In this document: positions 9,524-20,870 of the stretch, piece by piece
How positions within the stretch are numbered: position 1 is the first letter of the stretch
Layout: each line of letters starts with the position of its first letter
Assembly (NCBI GenBank): GCA_037951105.1
Contig: JBAMJV010002914.1
Coordinates: forward strand, 62,001 to 126,000
Source of the DNA: Echinarachnius parma
Taxonomy: Eukaryota > Echinodermata > Echinoidea > Clypeasteroida > Echinarachniidae
Direction: 5' to 3'
Length of the DNA stretch: 64,000 nt
Notes under the pieces: generated by a model
Told to the model about the DNA's origin: nothing
Database searches by the model: none
The model's input: the letters and a program-made list of their open reading frames with translations, nothing else
Program-made: the position numbers and the translations under genes

Positions 9524-10649
9524 GATAGTAGTTCCATTGTCCCTACAAGCTAAGTTTGTAGACTTCGCTCATTCAGCACACCAGGGTATTGTGCGTACAA
9601 AACAAAGGTTGAGAGAAACATACTGGTTTCCAGGCATTGACAGGGTAGTAGAAGAGAAAGTCAAGTCATGTGTAACATGTCAAGAAAATGACAAATCACA
9701 CAGCACACACAGTGCTCCATTGCAGTCTGTAGAATTTCCTGATTCGGCATGGGAAAAGATTGCCATTGATATTGTAGGGCCAATTGAAAATGCACCTCAG
9801 GATCAGAGATATGCTATTGTAGTAGTGGACTACCACAGCAAGTGGCCTGAAGTAGCATTGTGTAGTAGTGTAACGTCCGGAGTAGTAATTCGAGTACTCA
9901 CATCACTATTTGCTAGAGAAGGAATTCCGACCCAGTTGGTGTCAGACAATGGGCCGCAATTTGTGTCACACGAGTTTGAACAATTTTTGGAGCAAAATGG
10001 TATCACTCATGTCAAATCATCCCTGTACTATCCACGTGCAAACGGAGAAGTAGAACGTTTCAATAGGGTGTTGAAATCATGCATACAAAATGCCATGATT
10101 GAAGGAAAGAGGTCTTTGAAAGAGAAAATTCTAGAACTATTGATGGCGTACAGGTCTACACCCCATCAAACAACAGGGCTCTCACCATCAGAATTGCTCC
10201 ATGGTAGGAAAATGAGAACAAAGTTAGATGTGCAGGGTAGAATGCCAGTGCAGATGGAGAAAAACAAACTGAAAGTTGTCAAAGAAAAGGTCAAACAAAA
10301 ACAAACAAAGTCTGAAGTGTACACAGATGAGAAAAGGAAGGCTCGTACACCAAGATTTTGTGTTGGAGACAAAGTAAAAGTCAGAAAACAAAGACATGTT
10401 CAAAAGGGTGAAAGGAAATTTGGACAACCTCGAAAAATTATTAAACAAAAAGGTAAAGCAACCTATGAATTAGATGATTATATAATTTGGAATGCATTTC
10501 ATTTGTCTCCATGCACTGTTGACACTAAGAACCAGGAAGAGACAGAAAGACAAGTCTCCGAAGAAGAAAGGGGTAGAAAGCAAAGTGTAAGGAGGAGTGC
10601 TAGAAATCGAAAAGAACCAAGTCACCTAAAAGACTATGTAAGATATTAA
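9508..10649 (+). CDS. Gypsy integrase fragment
   Basis: The open frame continues from 9408 in another frame, but family similarity starts near 9508, after the deletion junction. It contains the HHCC zinc domain (HSAHQGIVRTKQRL ... CVTCQ), the integrase core (IDIVGP, SDNGPQF, and ANGEVERFNR with the third acidic residue) and a basic C-terminus ending with RRSARNRKEPSHLKDYV. There is no start codon of its own, since it was once part of pol. Confidence 0.85.
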
Positions 10650-11213
10650 ACAGGTAGCTAATTTGAATTTGACATTGCATAAAGTATCCAAGGTGATATA
10701 TGGATCTTGTAAAGAAACAAGAAGTTACTGAGATGTGTATTACTTGAAATGTATGTATAGTTCTTTGACAGGTTAACCAAAGGAAATTACATTTTGTTTG
10801 AAGAAAAATTAAGAATGTTTGAAGTTGGACATTCATTATATTATATGCAGAAAACGTAAATATTGATTGATGAAGTTGTTGGTATTTTCTTAAGTCATAC
10901 ACCACCATTTATTCTCAAGCAAAATGGTTAAAAGCAAATGCAAGATTTTAAAAAATGCTTGTTTTATTGCTTACAGAATGAGTTTAAAATTAGGTTATTG
11001 TTAACGTAACTACATACATTGGAGGCCTTTAAAACTTATTTAAGATATAAATTTTATAATAACTTGATCTTGAAATAATAAACATAATCACTGATCAAGT
11101 TGTAAACTGTTCTAAACATGATCTTGAAATGTAAACATAAACACTGATCAAGTTGTAAACTGTTTGAAAACAATTGATCAGTGCGTTGAACTCAATTTCA
11201 ACTGGGAGGAGAA
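10650..11213 (+). other. Gypsy 3' non-coding region
   Basis: AT-rich sequence between the integrase stop and the right LTR. It holds a partial tandem repeat around 11060-11175 (AACATGATCTTGAAAT and CACTGATCAAGTTGTAAACT occur twice) and ends with the polypurine tract. No coding signal was seen. Confidence 0.7.
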
Positions 11214-11563
11214 TGTTGTGTCTCGACATGTAATGTAACTTATTATGTAACCTCTTTATGCCACATGCCTATTGTTTGTCCTACTAGAGCATGTGCCCCA
11301 AATAGCTAGGCTATGCCAGAGTGCACATTGCCTGCATTCTCTATACACTCCACCAGTCCTATTGTATTCATGACAATACTGCTGTTGCTATGTGCCTGTA
11401 CTTTTACATGTGCTTGTACTGATATATGCTACATGCTGCTTGACCAGGGAGTCTGCATTAAATGCTTGAAGCAACCACACCTTATTTCTGTACTCTCTTA
11501 ATAGTGTTATTTTGTCAGTCATCTTTATAGTGAAGCTTGAACCTACTAATCTACGATATAACA
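11214..11563 (+). repeat. Right LTR (350 bp)
   Basis: Starts TGTTGTGTCTCGACATG and ends CGATATAACA. It matches the left LTR by eye except for the 126-bp insert in the latter. Confidence 0.92.
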
Positions 11564-11634
11564 CATGGGCGTTTCCCTAAAGTTGGACGATTCTATCTAA
11601 TTTCTATTTAAATAGATAAAATTGAAACCAATAC

Positions 11635-12771
11635 CTGCTCATCTTCCGCAAAGTGCACTGAGGCACAGTGCCTCCTTCTATCCTCACTGCTCGTGACAGT
11701 GTCGTTGCTATGGTAACTCCCCAGCTCATGACGTCCGTTTCTTTCAGTCGTGGTCTCTTGAGATGTTGATGACGGCTCATGATGAGAAATGTCCGTACCT
11801 CTTTTCCTGAATCTAGGATGGATAAATCCGGGAGAAGCACTCCCTTTCATAACTCCATGTACATGTATATCACCTCTTTCCTTTTTGGTCAACACGCTTT
11901 CTTCTTTGTCCTCTTCTAATTTCACTGCCGTCCCATTCTTCTCTTGTTCATCCTTCCACTGCTCCTCCTCCTCCTTCTTCTCCAGCGCCTCCACTTCGCC
12001 CTTCATTTCTTCCTCCTTCTTTTCATCCATCTCGTCCTCTTCCCTCATAACAAAGGTCACCGGGGGTGTACCTTGGCTGTTATCGTTAGTTACATTACAT
12101 TGTGGGTATGTAAGAATACTATCCAGCTTGGCCACTGCTCCGACTCCTGAAGAATCTGATTGCTGGTGATCGTAAGATTGCGATGGACAAGGATGTCGAG
12201 TGTCCATACGTTCGTCTTCAGTGGACACGAACGCATGGTTGTTTGTCCCGTTGTCAACTTGAACGCATTTCGTCGGAGCATCTTCACTTTCATTCAGAAG
12301 TCGTACACCGGCGGTAACTTTCTCCTCCACGTCTCCGCTTCCTATTGCTCCCATGAGATCCTTAGGGTTTGTGCGTTGATGGAAAGATGTGTCTGATTCG
12401 TCGCCATGTTCTGGATCAACACTATCGGATGGCATGGATGAAGGGCGTGTGACGCTTACATCGACTTCTATCACCGCGAAGGATTCGACCACTCCTGACT
12501 GAGGCGTTGTCGCCCCCATTGAGCGACCGTCTTTGTCCAGGACCAAATTACCATCATCATCCATATCGGTTGCTCTTTCATTGGTCGATGTCGATGGGGG
12601 ATTTTCCCTGGACGGCAGTCGTAAAGATTTCACACCAGCCGTGAAACTTTTCAGATGACGATTACCATGATTACGACTTTCTCTGGGCGAGTCAGGAATT
12701 CCACCGTAGCTGGACGGACGAAGCTTGTCTCTGGACATGTAACTGTCAATGTGCTTCCGTGGATCATCCAT
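11635..12771 (-). CDS. TPC copy 1 exon 1, acidic N-terminal exon
   Basis: 379 codons from ATG at 12771 to donor GTATTG just below 11635. The protein is low-complexity and polar, with an acidic, Glu/Lys-rich stretch (EEDEMDEKKEEEMKGEVEAL) that should be helical or coiled coil. It has no membrane segment and no known domain. Phase 0 fits exon 2. It is about 98-99% identical to copy 2 exon 1 with a few substitutions (for example HPRFRK here, HPGFRK there). That it belongs to the channel transcript is inferred from phase, order and conservation in both copies. It could instead be a separate small gene. Confidence 0.6.
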
Positions 12772-14550
12772 TTACACACTTTGCATTCGTTTAATGGTTG
12801 TACTTCATTAGTCCGAAAGGCAGTGATCCCATACCGAGCGTTCCGGGCTTACATTGATCCGTTCGTTTGCTAAGCTGGACGATCGTTATTCAAAATGTTT
12901 ATTATTCCGACTTCCGAACATTATTTATTGCGATCGTTCGTTATTAAAAAGATACATCATTTTGAATGTTCTTTGTAAACACTAAACACGCATAATTCCG
13001 AACGTTCGTTACTATAAAACCGGCAACGTTCTGTAATGATTAGTCCTTATTCAAAAGTTTCGCTATTCAAAAGTTCGATAGCCCAAATGTGTACAATACC
13101 TATACTAGGTTCATATCCGGACTATCTGATATTGAAATGATTGATCGTTCGTTAATTTAGTCCAAAGGTTGTTTATTCCTGAAGTTTGTTTTTCGCGGAA
13201 GTCTGTTACTCAGGTATAGTTCGTCATTCCGAAATGAACTAAGTCTCAATGTTGTCATGATTATAAAAATCGAAAAGTCTCGAAAAGCTTCGACTAGCAT
13301 TTAATCAAATTGTAGTCCTCTCTTGGCGGTTTCAACTTATTCTGGCTAACGTTTCTTTGAAGATTATTTTGTTTGGTTTTACTTCCGCATTGTTCCGCGT
13401 GGGCTATTTGCAAATGAATGATGCGCTTTATCAAAATAAAAATACAATTTGCACTGACTATAAGTACGGTCAATAATCAATGATTATGTAAGTGCTATTG
13501 ACATAACCTTCCGATAAATCAGAGAAAAAATATAAATGTACATGTATATGACTGCCACAATTTTTGTATACATGTACATTATTATCATGACTAGATACGT
13601 GTGTTATATCATGGTGAGGGTTGGGGGGGGGGGGGGGGCATATGCATAGGAGTATACGACGGGGGCGAGACCATGTTGTTGTAACCCAAGAGTTTTGAAA
13701 CCAATATATGGGTAAATACACTTCATACTTTGACAAAATCATATGATCGTGGGGCAAAAACCATACATATACCACTTTTTTAAGGAGAATCATCGTAGTT
13801 CACGGTAAAATCATATTTTGTACAAAGTCGTACTGTGGAGCAACAGTATGGTGCAGATGGGAATGACAAGATTTGGGCAAAAATATTCACACCCGTGTCC
13901 ATGAGGCATGGCCTGTATTAAATTAATACGAAGTTTTGTTTAATATGTTGTATCAAAAGGGGGGCTGCCCCCTCCCCCTCCGCTCTACCACATAAATTCC
14001 CTGTAGAATGCTTGTATGTATATTTTTGTGTTTTACAAGAACTATATAAGCAGTGGCCTTGTGTCAAAGTCCAGAGATTAGCTATAATGTTCTTAATGTC
14101 GTTTACTCTCTGTAATGTACACGGAAGTGATAAGCAGAGATCCGTGCACAGGCGTACAAAGAGGGGGCTCAGGCCGTAATACTCTACCCCCCCCCCCCCC
14201 CCGAGAGGTTTTTCAAATTCCAATATTCGGGCAGGAAGGGGTGAAGGTTTGTATGTGTTTTATGTATTTGTATTTTTTACGGCTGAAAAACGGGAAGGAT
14301 GAAATTTTGGCGGACGTCATTGGCTAAGCCCCCCCCCCCCCCCCCTCGTAAATATTTGTTCGTAAGTCCATATCAGTTCCGTGGATCCCTGGTAAACTGA
14401 TCAGAAAACCAAATATTCTGCCCCTATATAATTCGTCATTTGACTACTAAATTATGTGGTCTAGGACCGTACCTCGTTCATCTTTAAAAATTAAATTTAG
14501 TTCTATTTAGGCGACTAAGGCTTTGATGTTGTACGTTTCCCCTTGCAGAT
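12772..14550. other. Intergenic region between divergent genes
   Basis: This contains the presumed upstream regions of TPC copy 1 (minus) and the sulfotransferase-like gene (plus). 12772-13211 is duplicated at 63563-64000, and duplicated sequence can be followed no further because the window ends there. Poly-G/C tracts lie at 13623-13638, 14186-14204 and 14330-14345. No promoter motif was convincing. Confidence 0.5.
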
Positions 14551-14891
14551 ATGGCTGCAACGGCTGATGCTTCCAATGACGGCAGAGGTGTTAGAAAGGA
14601 ACACGATACTAGCGGTGGTGTCGGAGGCAGGAGCCGAACCATCTTGTGGTGCGTACCTCGCACCATCTCCACCGCGCTCTCCAAGTGTCTCAGCGCAGTC
14701 GAAGGCAACGACGTGTGGTTTGAACCTTACTACTTCAGCCATGTCGCTACTACGACCGAAGTGAGCAAATTTAAGCTCAACTGTGACATACCATCCTCCT
14801 GCAAGTATGAAGGCAACGAGGAGGTTTATCAGCAAGTTGCCGGTCGTTTCGATATGATATGCAAGTGCAAGGCGAATCCTGAGTACTTCTC
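14551..14891 (+). CDS. Sulfotransferase-like gene, exon 1
   Basis: 341 bp from ATG to donor GTAAGT. It encodes a P-loop-like motif TILWCVPRTISTALSKCL at about residues 30-47, matching the WxxPRxxSTA pattern (5'-phosphosulfate-binding loop) of cytosolic-type sulfotransferase-family proteins. TTGCAG lies two bases before the ATG, so an upstream non-coding exon is likely. It joins in phase to 15122. Confidence 0.85.
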
Positions 14892-15121
14892 GTAAGTTAA
14901 TTTTGATCTTAATGTGTTCTAGATCTTTAATGATTTTATTGTCATGTCACGTGGTGGCCTGTCGTCATCGCGTCTAGAAAAACAAATTAACGTTTACATA
15001 TAATTCTTGAAACGATTATGTACGAGCGTCGAGCGTATACGGAAAATACTTACTATGGACTGTAAAAATACTACACTCTTGTCTAACATATCGTAATTAC
15101 TTGTGCTTATCCACGTTACAG

Positions 15122-15773
15122 GCTCGCATCACTCAAACGCTTCCTCGAAGAGTCAGAGAGTCCTCATGTCTTTGTGAAAGACATGGCTTGTGCTATCGAC
15201 CGAGACCGATTCAGATTCTTTCCAAAAGGGTTTACACATGCCTTCTTGATCCGCCACCCTTTGAGTGTCTTCGCGTCCTTCAGAAAGGCAATGTTCCCAC
15301 TGCTATCGAGTCTGGGTATACTGGAAGGTGAAGCCGCCGATGAGCAGACATTCGACATCGGGCGAGACTTCCCCTACGCCGATCCAACTGGGGTCCTTTT
15401 TAGAGAACTACATGACGTCTGGATGTACGCCCGAGAGACGTCCGACAGACCCCCGATCGTCATCGACAGCAGCGATCTCCTGGCGAAGCCTGCCGAAGTT
15501 CTGCCGAAGTTCTGCGAAGCCGTTGGCCTGCCCTTTGATGAGTCGATGCTGAAATGGAACGCGTCCACCGACGTCGTAAAGAAGTGGAAATTGTTTGCGG
15601 AAGGTTTTGTCGAGAACATGACGTTCGCTTTCGAGAGAGCGATCACCAGCAGTGAGTTCTTACCCCCAAGTGACATGCCAGATCGTGATCAGCTGACCCC
15701 TGACGTCATCAGGTGTGCAGACGAGGCCATGAAGTATTACAATGAGATGTATGAAGCTAGACTGAAGATCTAA
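15122..15773 (+). CDS. Sulfotransferase-like gene, exon 2
   Basis: 652 bp after acceptor TTACAG, ending at TAA. With exon 1 it gives 330 residues. It encodes VFVKDMAC, then LIRHPLSVFASFRKAM, which fits the 3'-phosphate-binding Arg/Ser region of PAPS-dependent enzymes, and a C-terminal domain with VIDSSDLLAKPAEVLPKFCE and LKWNAS. Expected role: transfer of sulfate from PAPS to an unknown acceptor. There is no signal peptide or membrane segment, so it is probably cytosolic. The acceptor substrate cannot be inferred. It sits on the plus strand between two minus-strand channel genes. Confidence 0.85.
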
Positions 15774-15925
15774 TAATTTCGAAGAGCATTACTGCTGTAA
15801 AGTATGTTCGCATACTTTTACATTTAATTTGAAGTGATATTCTATATTTAGTGGTTGAGAAGTATACAGATTATAATTATATGGCACGCATTTTACTTAA
15901 TTAAGAACATAATCAATGTTTTTGT

Positions 15926-16075
15926 AATAAATATGATGGTCTCTGTTGTCATTATTATGATCATGATCAAGACAGAAAATCATAACAATTTGTAAGTTGA
16001 TTTGTATTAAACTGCCAGAACTCTTTCTTCTGAAGACTAAAAAGTAAACGTTTCATGAAAATTTGTTTAAATAAA
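15926..16075 (+). terminator. Poly(A) signals of the sulfotransferase-like gene
   Basis: AATAAA at 15926-15931 and 16070-16075, about 150 and 300 bases after the stop codon. Which one is used cannot be told. Confidence 0.4.
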
Positions 16076-17423
16076 GTAAGGTGACATATGACGTTTTTTG
16101 GCCACAATAATGTCTACTATATGTATGTGTATACGATATAATTTGCGACCAATTACAGTGAACATGCTGAATGACGTTGCAATTGTGACGCAATATATTT
16201 CGGACAGGTGGTTTATACACACTATCTCTAGTTCTACTGCATCAAGACAGAATCGTGTTAAGAATGAAGTGTTCAGATCGAGCAACACAATTTGAAATAC
16301 ATTGAAACTTGCACAGATGTTGACCTGTTACAGAAAGTTCGCCTGTTACCATGAACCGACACAATAACAAATCGGTCATCTTCAATCTGATTTGGCATCA
16401 TAATTATATTGTTCACACCCGGTAAAATCCTCCACCTTCCAACTCCCCCTCCTCCCCTCTCCCCTTCTCTCTTTCTACCATTTATCCCACCTTCCCCCTC
16501 TCTACAGAGTCTCTCTCCTCTCCCACTCGCTCTCTCCTATCCCTTCCATGTATCCCCCTCCACCCTCTTTCTTGCTTACCTTGTCACACTCCGTCTCTTT
16601 CGCATCCTCCCTCTCACTCTGTGCCACTCCCTCTAACATTTCTATGATAAATTTATACAAGAGTCATTCATAATTATATAAATTTCAATTGTACCCGTCA
16701 TGCACAAGTTGTACTTAAACAATTTATCAATCTTAATTTAATTATTGATATAATTTCCAATTTTTTTCATTATAGGTAATTCAATAAGAGAATGTTTTGA
16801 TGTTCTTTGTGACTTTCAATATGTACAAGAATAAACAATTTGCAAATAATACGTGTATCAGTTTGTATTTATTTTGATTGAGTGCGATTATAATCCAAAT
16901 AAAAAAAAGAATAGTTGACATATTCTTTATTATTAGTCAGCATTTATACTTCATACGAATATGCAAAAAAAAAATATATGTCCAATGTTAACATCTTATT
17001 CATAAACAGAGAATAGAACAATTACAGTTCTAATGAAAGAAAGTAAAATAATTGTTACATATCAACTGTATATTCAATTCACTGACTCCATGGAATAAAC
17101 ATAATGGAGGTTATAACAAAAGATGAAAGGAACTAAGACATGCTACTTCCTCACGTCTCCTTTAGCCCCCCCCCCCCCTTTAGCCCAAGAAAAAACCACA
17201 TATGCATACACGCACACACCCACACACACAAACACAAACACCATATACACACGCCCACATATTTTCTACTAAAATTGACATTTCTGAAGATATTAGAAAA
17301 ACATTCAGTGGATAACTGTTCAAAATACAAAATTTGTGCGCTTTGTCCTTGGTCTTAAAACTTTTTTAAAAAGGCCGACATGTATGCATGTATACACACG
17401 CGGAACATGCATTAAATATGCAC
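16076..17423. other. Intergenic, low-complexity and LINE 3' fragment
   Basis: 16430-16640 is a C/T-rich stretch (CTCC and TCTC). About 16890-17160 resembles the LINE 3' ends at 48340-48400 and 49200-49340 (shared CAACTGTATATTCAATT and ACATAATGGAGGTT). No gene seen. Confidence 0.5.
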
Positions 17424-17674
17424 TATACAGAGTGAGTTAGAAAAAATGTCCCATCTTTTAAAAGTTGTCTTGTTTGAAGTATGAACATTTAATCATGGGT
17501 CTTATGATATGTCTTGGTAAAGTTATCCTCCCAGCATATTTTGGTACTCTTTTCATTTAAATCTCTGCACGCATGACTGAACAAAAGACAATCTTTAAAA
17601 GACTGCAAAATCTCACTTGCGCCAAGTGGTTGGGTGTGGAACAGTGTTTTGAACAAAGACAGTCACACAGACAG

Positions 17675-17730
<56 letters not shown>

Positions 17731-18465
17731 ACAGTAAACATTGTTTCATAATGCAGTGTTAACATTTCCCCTTTTGATTTTTAACAAGATCGCTGAATAT
17801 TTAAGCAGCAATTTCCTGACAATCTTTCCCCTAACACATTCACCACCACCACCACCATCATCATCATCAAGTGCACATAAATATAATGTGCTATCTCAAT
17901 ACGTTGGTACAATAAAAATAAAAATGAATCTCGTTTATGTCTTTTGTTGGTAATTTACAAATGCATATATCTGTGCTATTGTTGTTCTTGTCACCAAAGG
18001 GCTTGCCTGATTTGGCAGCAGTTAATTATGTTGAGCCCTGTTTGAGTAGGACAAGTACTGGAAGTATGGTTCGTCTTCAGTTCACTCCGCAACAGAGATA
18101 ATTTTTGGTCACCAAGTATGCAAGAACTTAGAACTTAGAGTGTAACAAGGGTTATGCCGCCGGTTTTGCAAGGGTTATGCCGCCGTTATCCCAATGTTCG
18201 GTGTCCCAGCAGTAAAAGTTATTAAATTCCTTCACCATTTGTTATATTCCTCACCCAGCCACTTGGTGCAAGTGTGATTTTGCAGTTTTCTAAAGATTGT
18301 CTGATGTTCAGTCATGCGTGCAGAGATTCAAATGAAAATGGTACCGAAATATGCTGGGAGGATAACTCTACCAAGACATATCATAAAACCCATGATTAAA
18401 TGTTCATACTTCAAACAAGACAACTTTTAAAAGATGGGACATTTTTTTCTGACTCACTCTGTATA
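17424..18465. mobile_element. Inverted-repeat DNA element, about 1 kb, TA flanks
   Basis: Terminal inverted repeats of roughly 210 bp: TATACAGAGTGAGTTAG at the left and CTGACTCACTCTGTATA at the right, continuing through ATGTCCCATCTTTTAAAAG. Flanked by TA. The middle has a (CA)n run (17680-17728) and CCA/CAT repeats, with no transposase. Non-autonomous, mariner-like by its TA flanks only. Confidence 0.75.
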
Positions 18466-20405
18466 TTCACACACTCAGATGAAACACAATACCAATTTTA
18501 CTAAGCAGGTACAACTCACTGCTTTTTAATATTTTAAAAGTTCTTTCTTCAAATGTTCTCAGCATTTCAGCATAATTGACCGAGGGTGCAATAAAAACAA
18601 AATCAACAACATTATTATGTAGAAGTAACTATGCCCAAAAAGTAGCAGAACTGGTGGCCTCAATTACTTATTGGATATTTGATTTATTCTTATTGCAATG
18701 TTTATTGCAAAGTAGTATGATCTGAAGAAGGTAATTTTTGTATGAAACATATGGTTGCATGTAAAATTGTCAGTAGAATAAATGTAAGAGGTAAAAATGT
18801 CTGGATAAATGTCAGTGGGAAAAATGTCAGAGGTTAAAATGTCAGTGGAAAAATTGTTTGGGGAAAAGAAAACCTGAAAAAGTTATTTAAAACAAAGTTT
18901 AAACAAAACAAACAAAAACAGCCAGAAGAAATCATGCGGGAAAAGGTGAAAAGGAATTAGGAGATAGAGGGAAAGATCGATTGATGGGTTGAAGATATAT
19001 ATGCAGATAAATATATTCATAATAGATAGATATAAAGATAAATTGATTGACTGATTGCACATGGATTGATAGAGCGGTGTGTATACATGGGGGAGAGAGA
19101 AAAGAAGGGAATGGATGGAGAATAGAGTACTTTTCTAGTCAGTGGCAAAACTGGGGGGGGGGGGGGGGGGGCACAGGGGGACTGTGTTCCCTTCCCCCAT
19201 TAAAACATTTTTTTGGTTTATATCCTGTTAAACATAGTGACAAATCATCTCTATTCGCGACATAATAGGGCGAGAGGGTAAAGGGAGTAGGAGCACCCGA
19301 CTAAGGTGTCCATCAATTATTGAATCTTTACGGGTTAGGGTTAGGGTTAGGCCACATTATTGCAGGGAAAGTGTGCGTTTGTGGGGAGTGGGTGGGCCGG
19401 ACAGAGGCTTAGGTAGTTCTCCTATTTTCTATTATGCCCGAAGTTGATACATTTTATCCGATGATCATGTAATTTCGCAGGAATACTTGTTTCGATTCCC
19501 TCTTAATATAAGTTTACTTTTGCACAAACGTTTAAACTTTTCAAATCTGTTGGGATTAAATGTACTTTAATTAGCCAATCCCATTTTTACACCGGTATCA
19601 TTGTGTAAAATAATATATATAGCTGGCTGATTTCCAAGCTGATAAAACTTCATACTTAAAGTACTATAATAAGTATTATAAAGTTTATAATTATTTTATC
19701 ACATCAGAAGCTAAATAAAGAAATGTGGGATTATTTGCAGCTTATGGTCCTGAAACTTTTGATTGTGTTTAGCATCGGGCGGTTTATATTAATATTGGAC
19801 TTTTAACTCGTTTGGGAGCTCGTTTGTACGGATGTCGAGTTTGTAAAGCTAGCTGCAGACTGTCAACAGTTGTACAAACAAGCCTGGAAAGAAATGATGT
19901 CGGGAAATTACGATGTTCGCAAAAAAAATATCACATTTACAGTTACTAGTAATTGGTACCAGACAAGGCAATGTGTCAGGGACTCCTTTCAATGACAATT
20001 TACGTGCGCTTTTCACGGTGTATGGTTATCATAATATCAAAGCGTACGAGTTGCTTTTCATATTTAATTTATGTGTATTCAAATGACGTGAATAATGTGA
20101 ATAATACAACACAAATACCAAACGGCAATGTCATGGTACCAATTATAATACTGCAGTTTCGCATTGTTTTGCGTCGCAACTTGTGAATTATAATAAAAGC
20201 GGAGAAAAGAAGAAGGACATTAATTTCAGTCTCACGTGTAGCGCTTTATGTTCATTTGCTAACATTGCAAGAGGCTGAATCAGATAATATCCTGTATTGC
20301 AATAACAACGGGAACATTTAATTTTAAACCCGGGACAAACATTCTGAATATTGTGTTGGAGTTAATTAAAACGGTGAGTAGCTAAACGGTTGTGCAATCC
20401 AACCT
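18466..20405. other. Intergenic, no gene seen
   Basis: AT-rich sequence. A small tandem run with AAAATGTC units lies at 18775-18860, and a G tract at 19154-19173. No conserved coding signal on either strand. Confidence 0.5.
19332..19351 (+). repeat. Short interstitial telomere-like repeat
   Basis: Three tandem GGGTTA units. Too short to be functional; it may be chance or a repair scar. Confidence 0.4.
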
Positions 20406-20604
20406 CAGGCCCATAGCCAGGGGTGTGCGTTGGGTGCGTACGCACCCCCCCCCCCCCCCCCCCACCCCCCACCCCCCTAAAATTCAGAAAGTTCCACTTT
20501 TTATCTAAACCAGTGGTCTCGGCCACGATCGGTCTTGGTCCAGTTTTGGTAAATTACGCACCCCCCCCCCCCCCCCCCCTTGGAAAATCCTGGCTACGGG
20601 CCTG
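20406..20604. mobile_element. Short inverted-repeat element with poly-C core
   Basis: Ends CAGGCCCATAGCCAGG and CCTGGCTACGGGCCTG are imperfect inverted repeats. The interior is dominated by two C runs (20444-20480 and 20561-20579). Confidence 0.6.
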
Positions 20605-20870
20605 AAATTCTTATCATTATTTCCTTATTATGATACGCTCATATTCCAACTACATCAAAACATCAACACAGTATGCTAGGCTACCATGTCTATCGTTTAA
20701 CCCCACTTTTGTACGCTACAATGACTACTCGTTTATCATGTTTATATACGTTTATAATAGTTTATACATTCGAGTAGCAAATGTAATATGGTTTCGGAAC
20801 GAGCTCAAGACGAGGACTTTGAAGTTGTTAGAGTCAACGTTGAGAAACCTATTCATCCTCCCTGCCAAGT

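Larger units (their letters stand above)
7205..11568 (+). mobile_element. Ty3/gypsy LTR retrotransposon, internally deleted
   Basis: The element spans 7210-11563 with TG...CA ends and a 5-bp target duplication CATGG (7205-7209 and 11564-11568). Copy 2 has the empty site (single CATGG at 62355-62359). Order is left LTR, gag-protease-RT frame, deletion, integrase frame, non-coding 3' part, polypurine tract GGGAGGAGAA, right LTR. It lies in intron 1 of TPC copy 1, antisense to the gene. Confidence 0.92.
1..12771 (-). pseudogene. Two-pore channel gene, copy 1 (partial, exon 3 missing)
   Basis: This is the downstream paralogue of the two-pore (two-domain, voltage-gated-like) cation channel family, which acts in endolysosomal or plasma membranes. 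Visible exons on the minus strand are e1 11635-12771, e2 6698-6799, e4 5986-6106, e5 3469-3594, e6 2726-2848, e7 1857-1975, e8 1275-1379, e9 483-609 and part of e10 (1-135). They encode the N-terminus and the whole of domain I; domain II would lie left of the window. The copy 2 exon 3 (83 bp) has no counterpart here: 256 bp at 6127-6382 replace about 13.6 kb of copy 2. Exon 2 ends in phase 0, while exon 4 needs phase 2, and a direct join runs into a stop at the third codon. A Ty3/gypsy element occupies intron 1. I therefore infer a decaying copy, although the remaining exons are open with intact splice sites. Missing transcripts could still rescue it by unknown splicing. Confidence 0.7.

Noticed and set aside
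11789-12169. Plus-strand open frame opposite the acidic exon 1
   Set aside because: Its Ser/Phe-rich composition is the complement of Glu/Lys codons; it is a shadow of the minus-strand exon and recurs at 62580-62960 for the same reason.
19332-19351. Chromosome end or telomere fusion
   Set aside because: Only three units, inside ordinary intergenic DNA.
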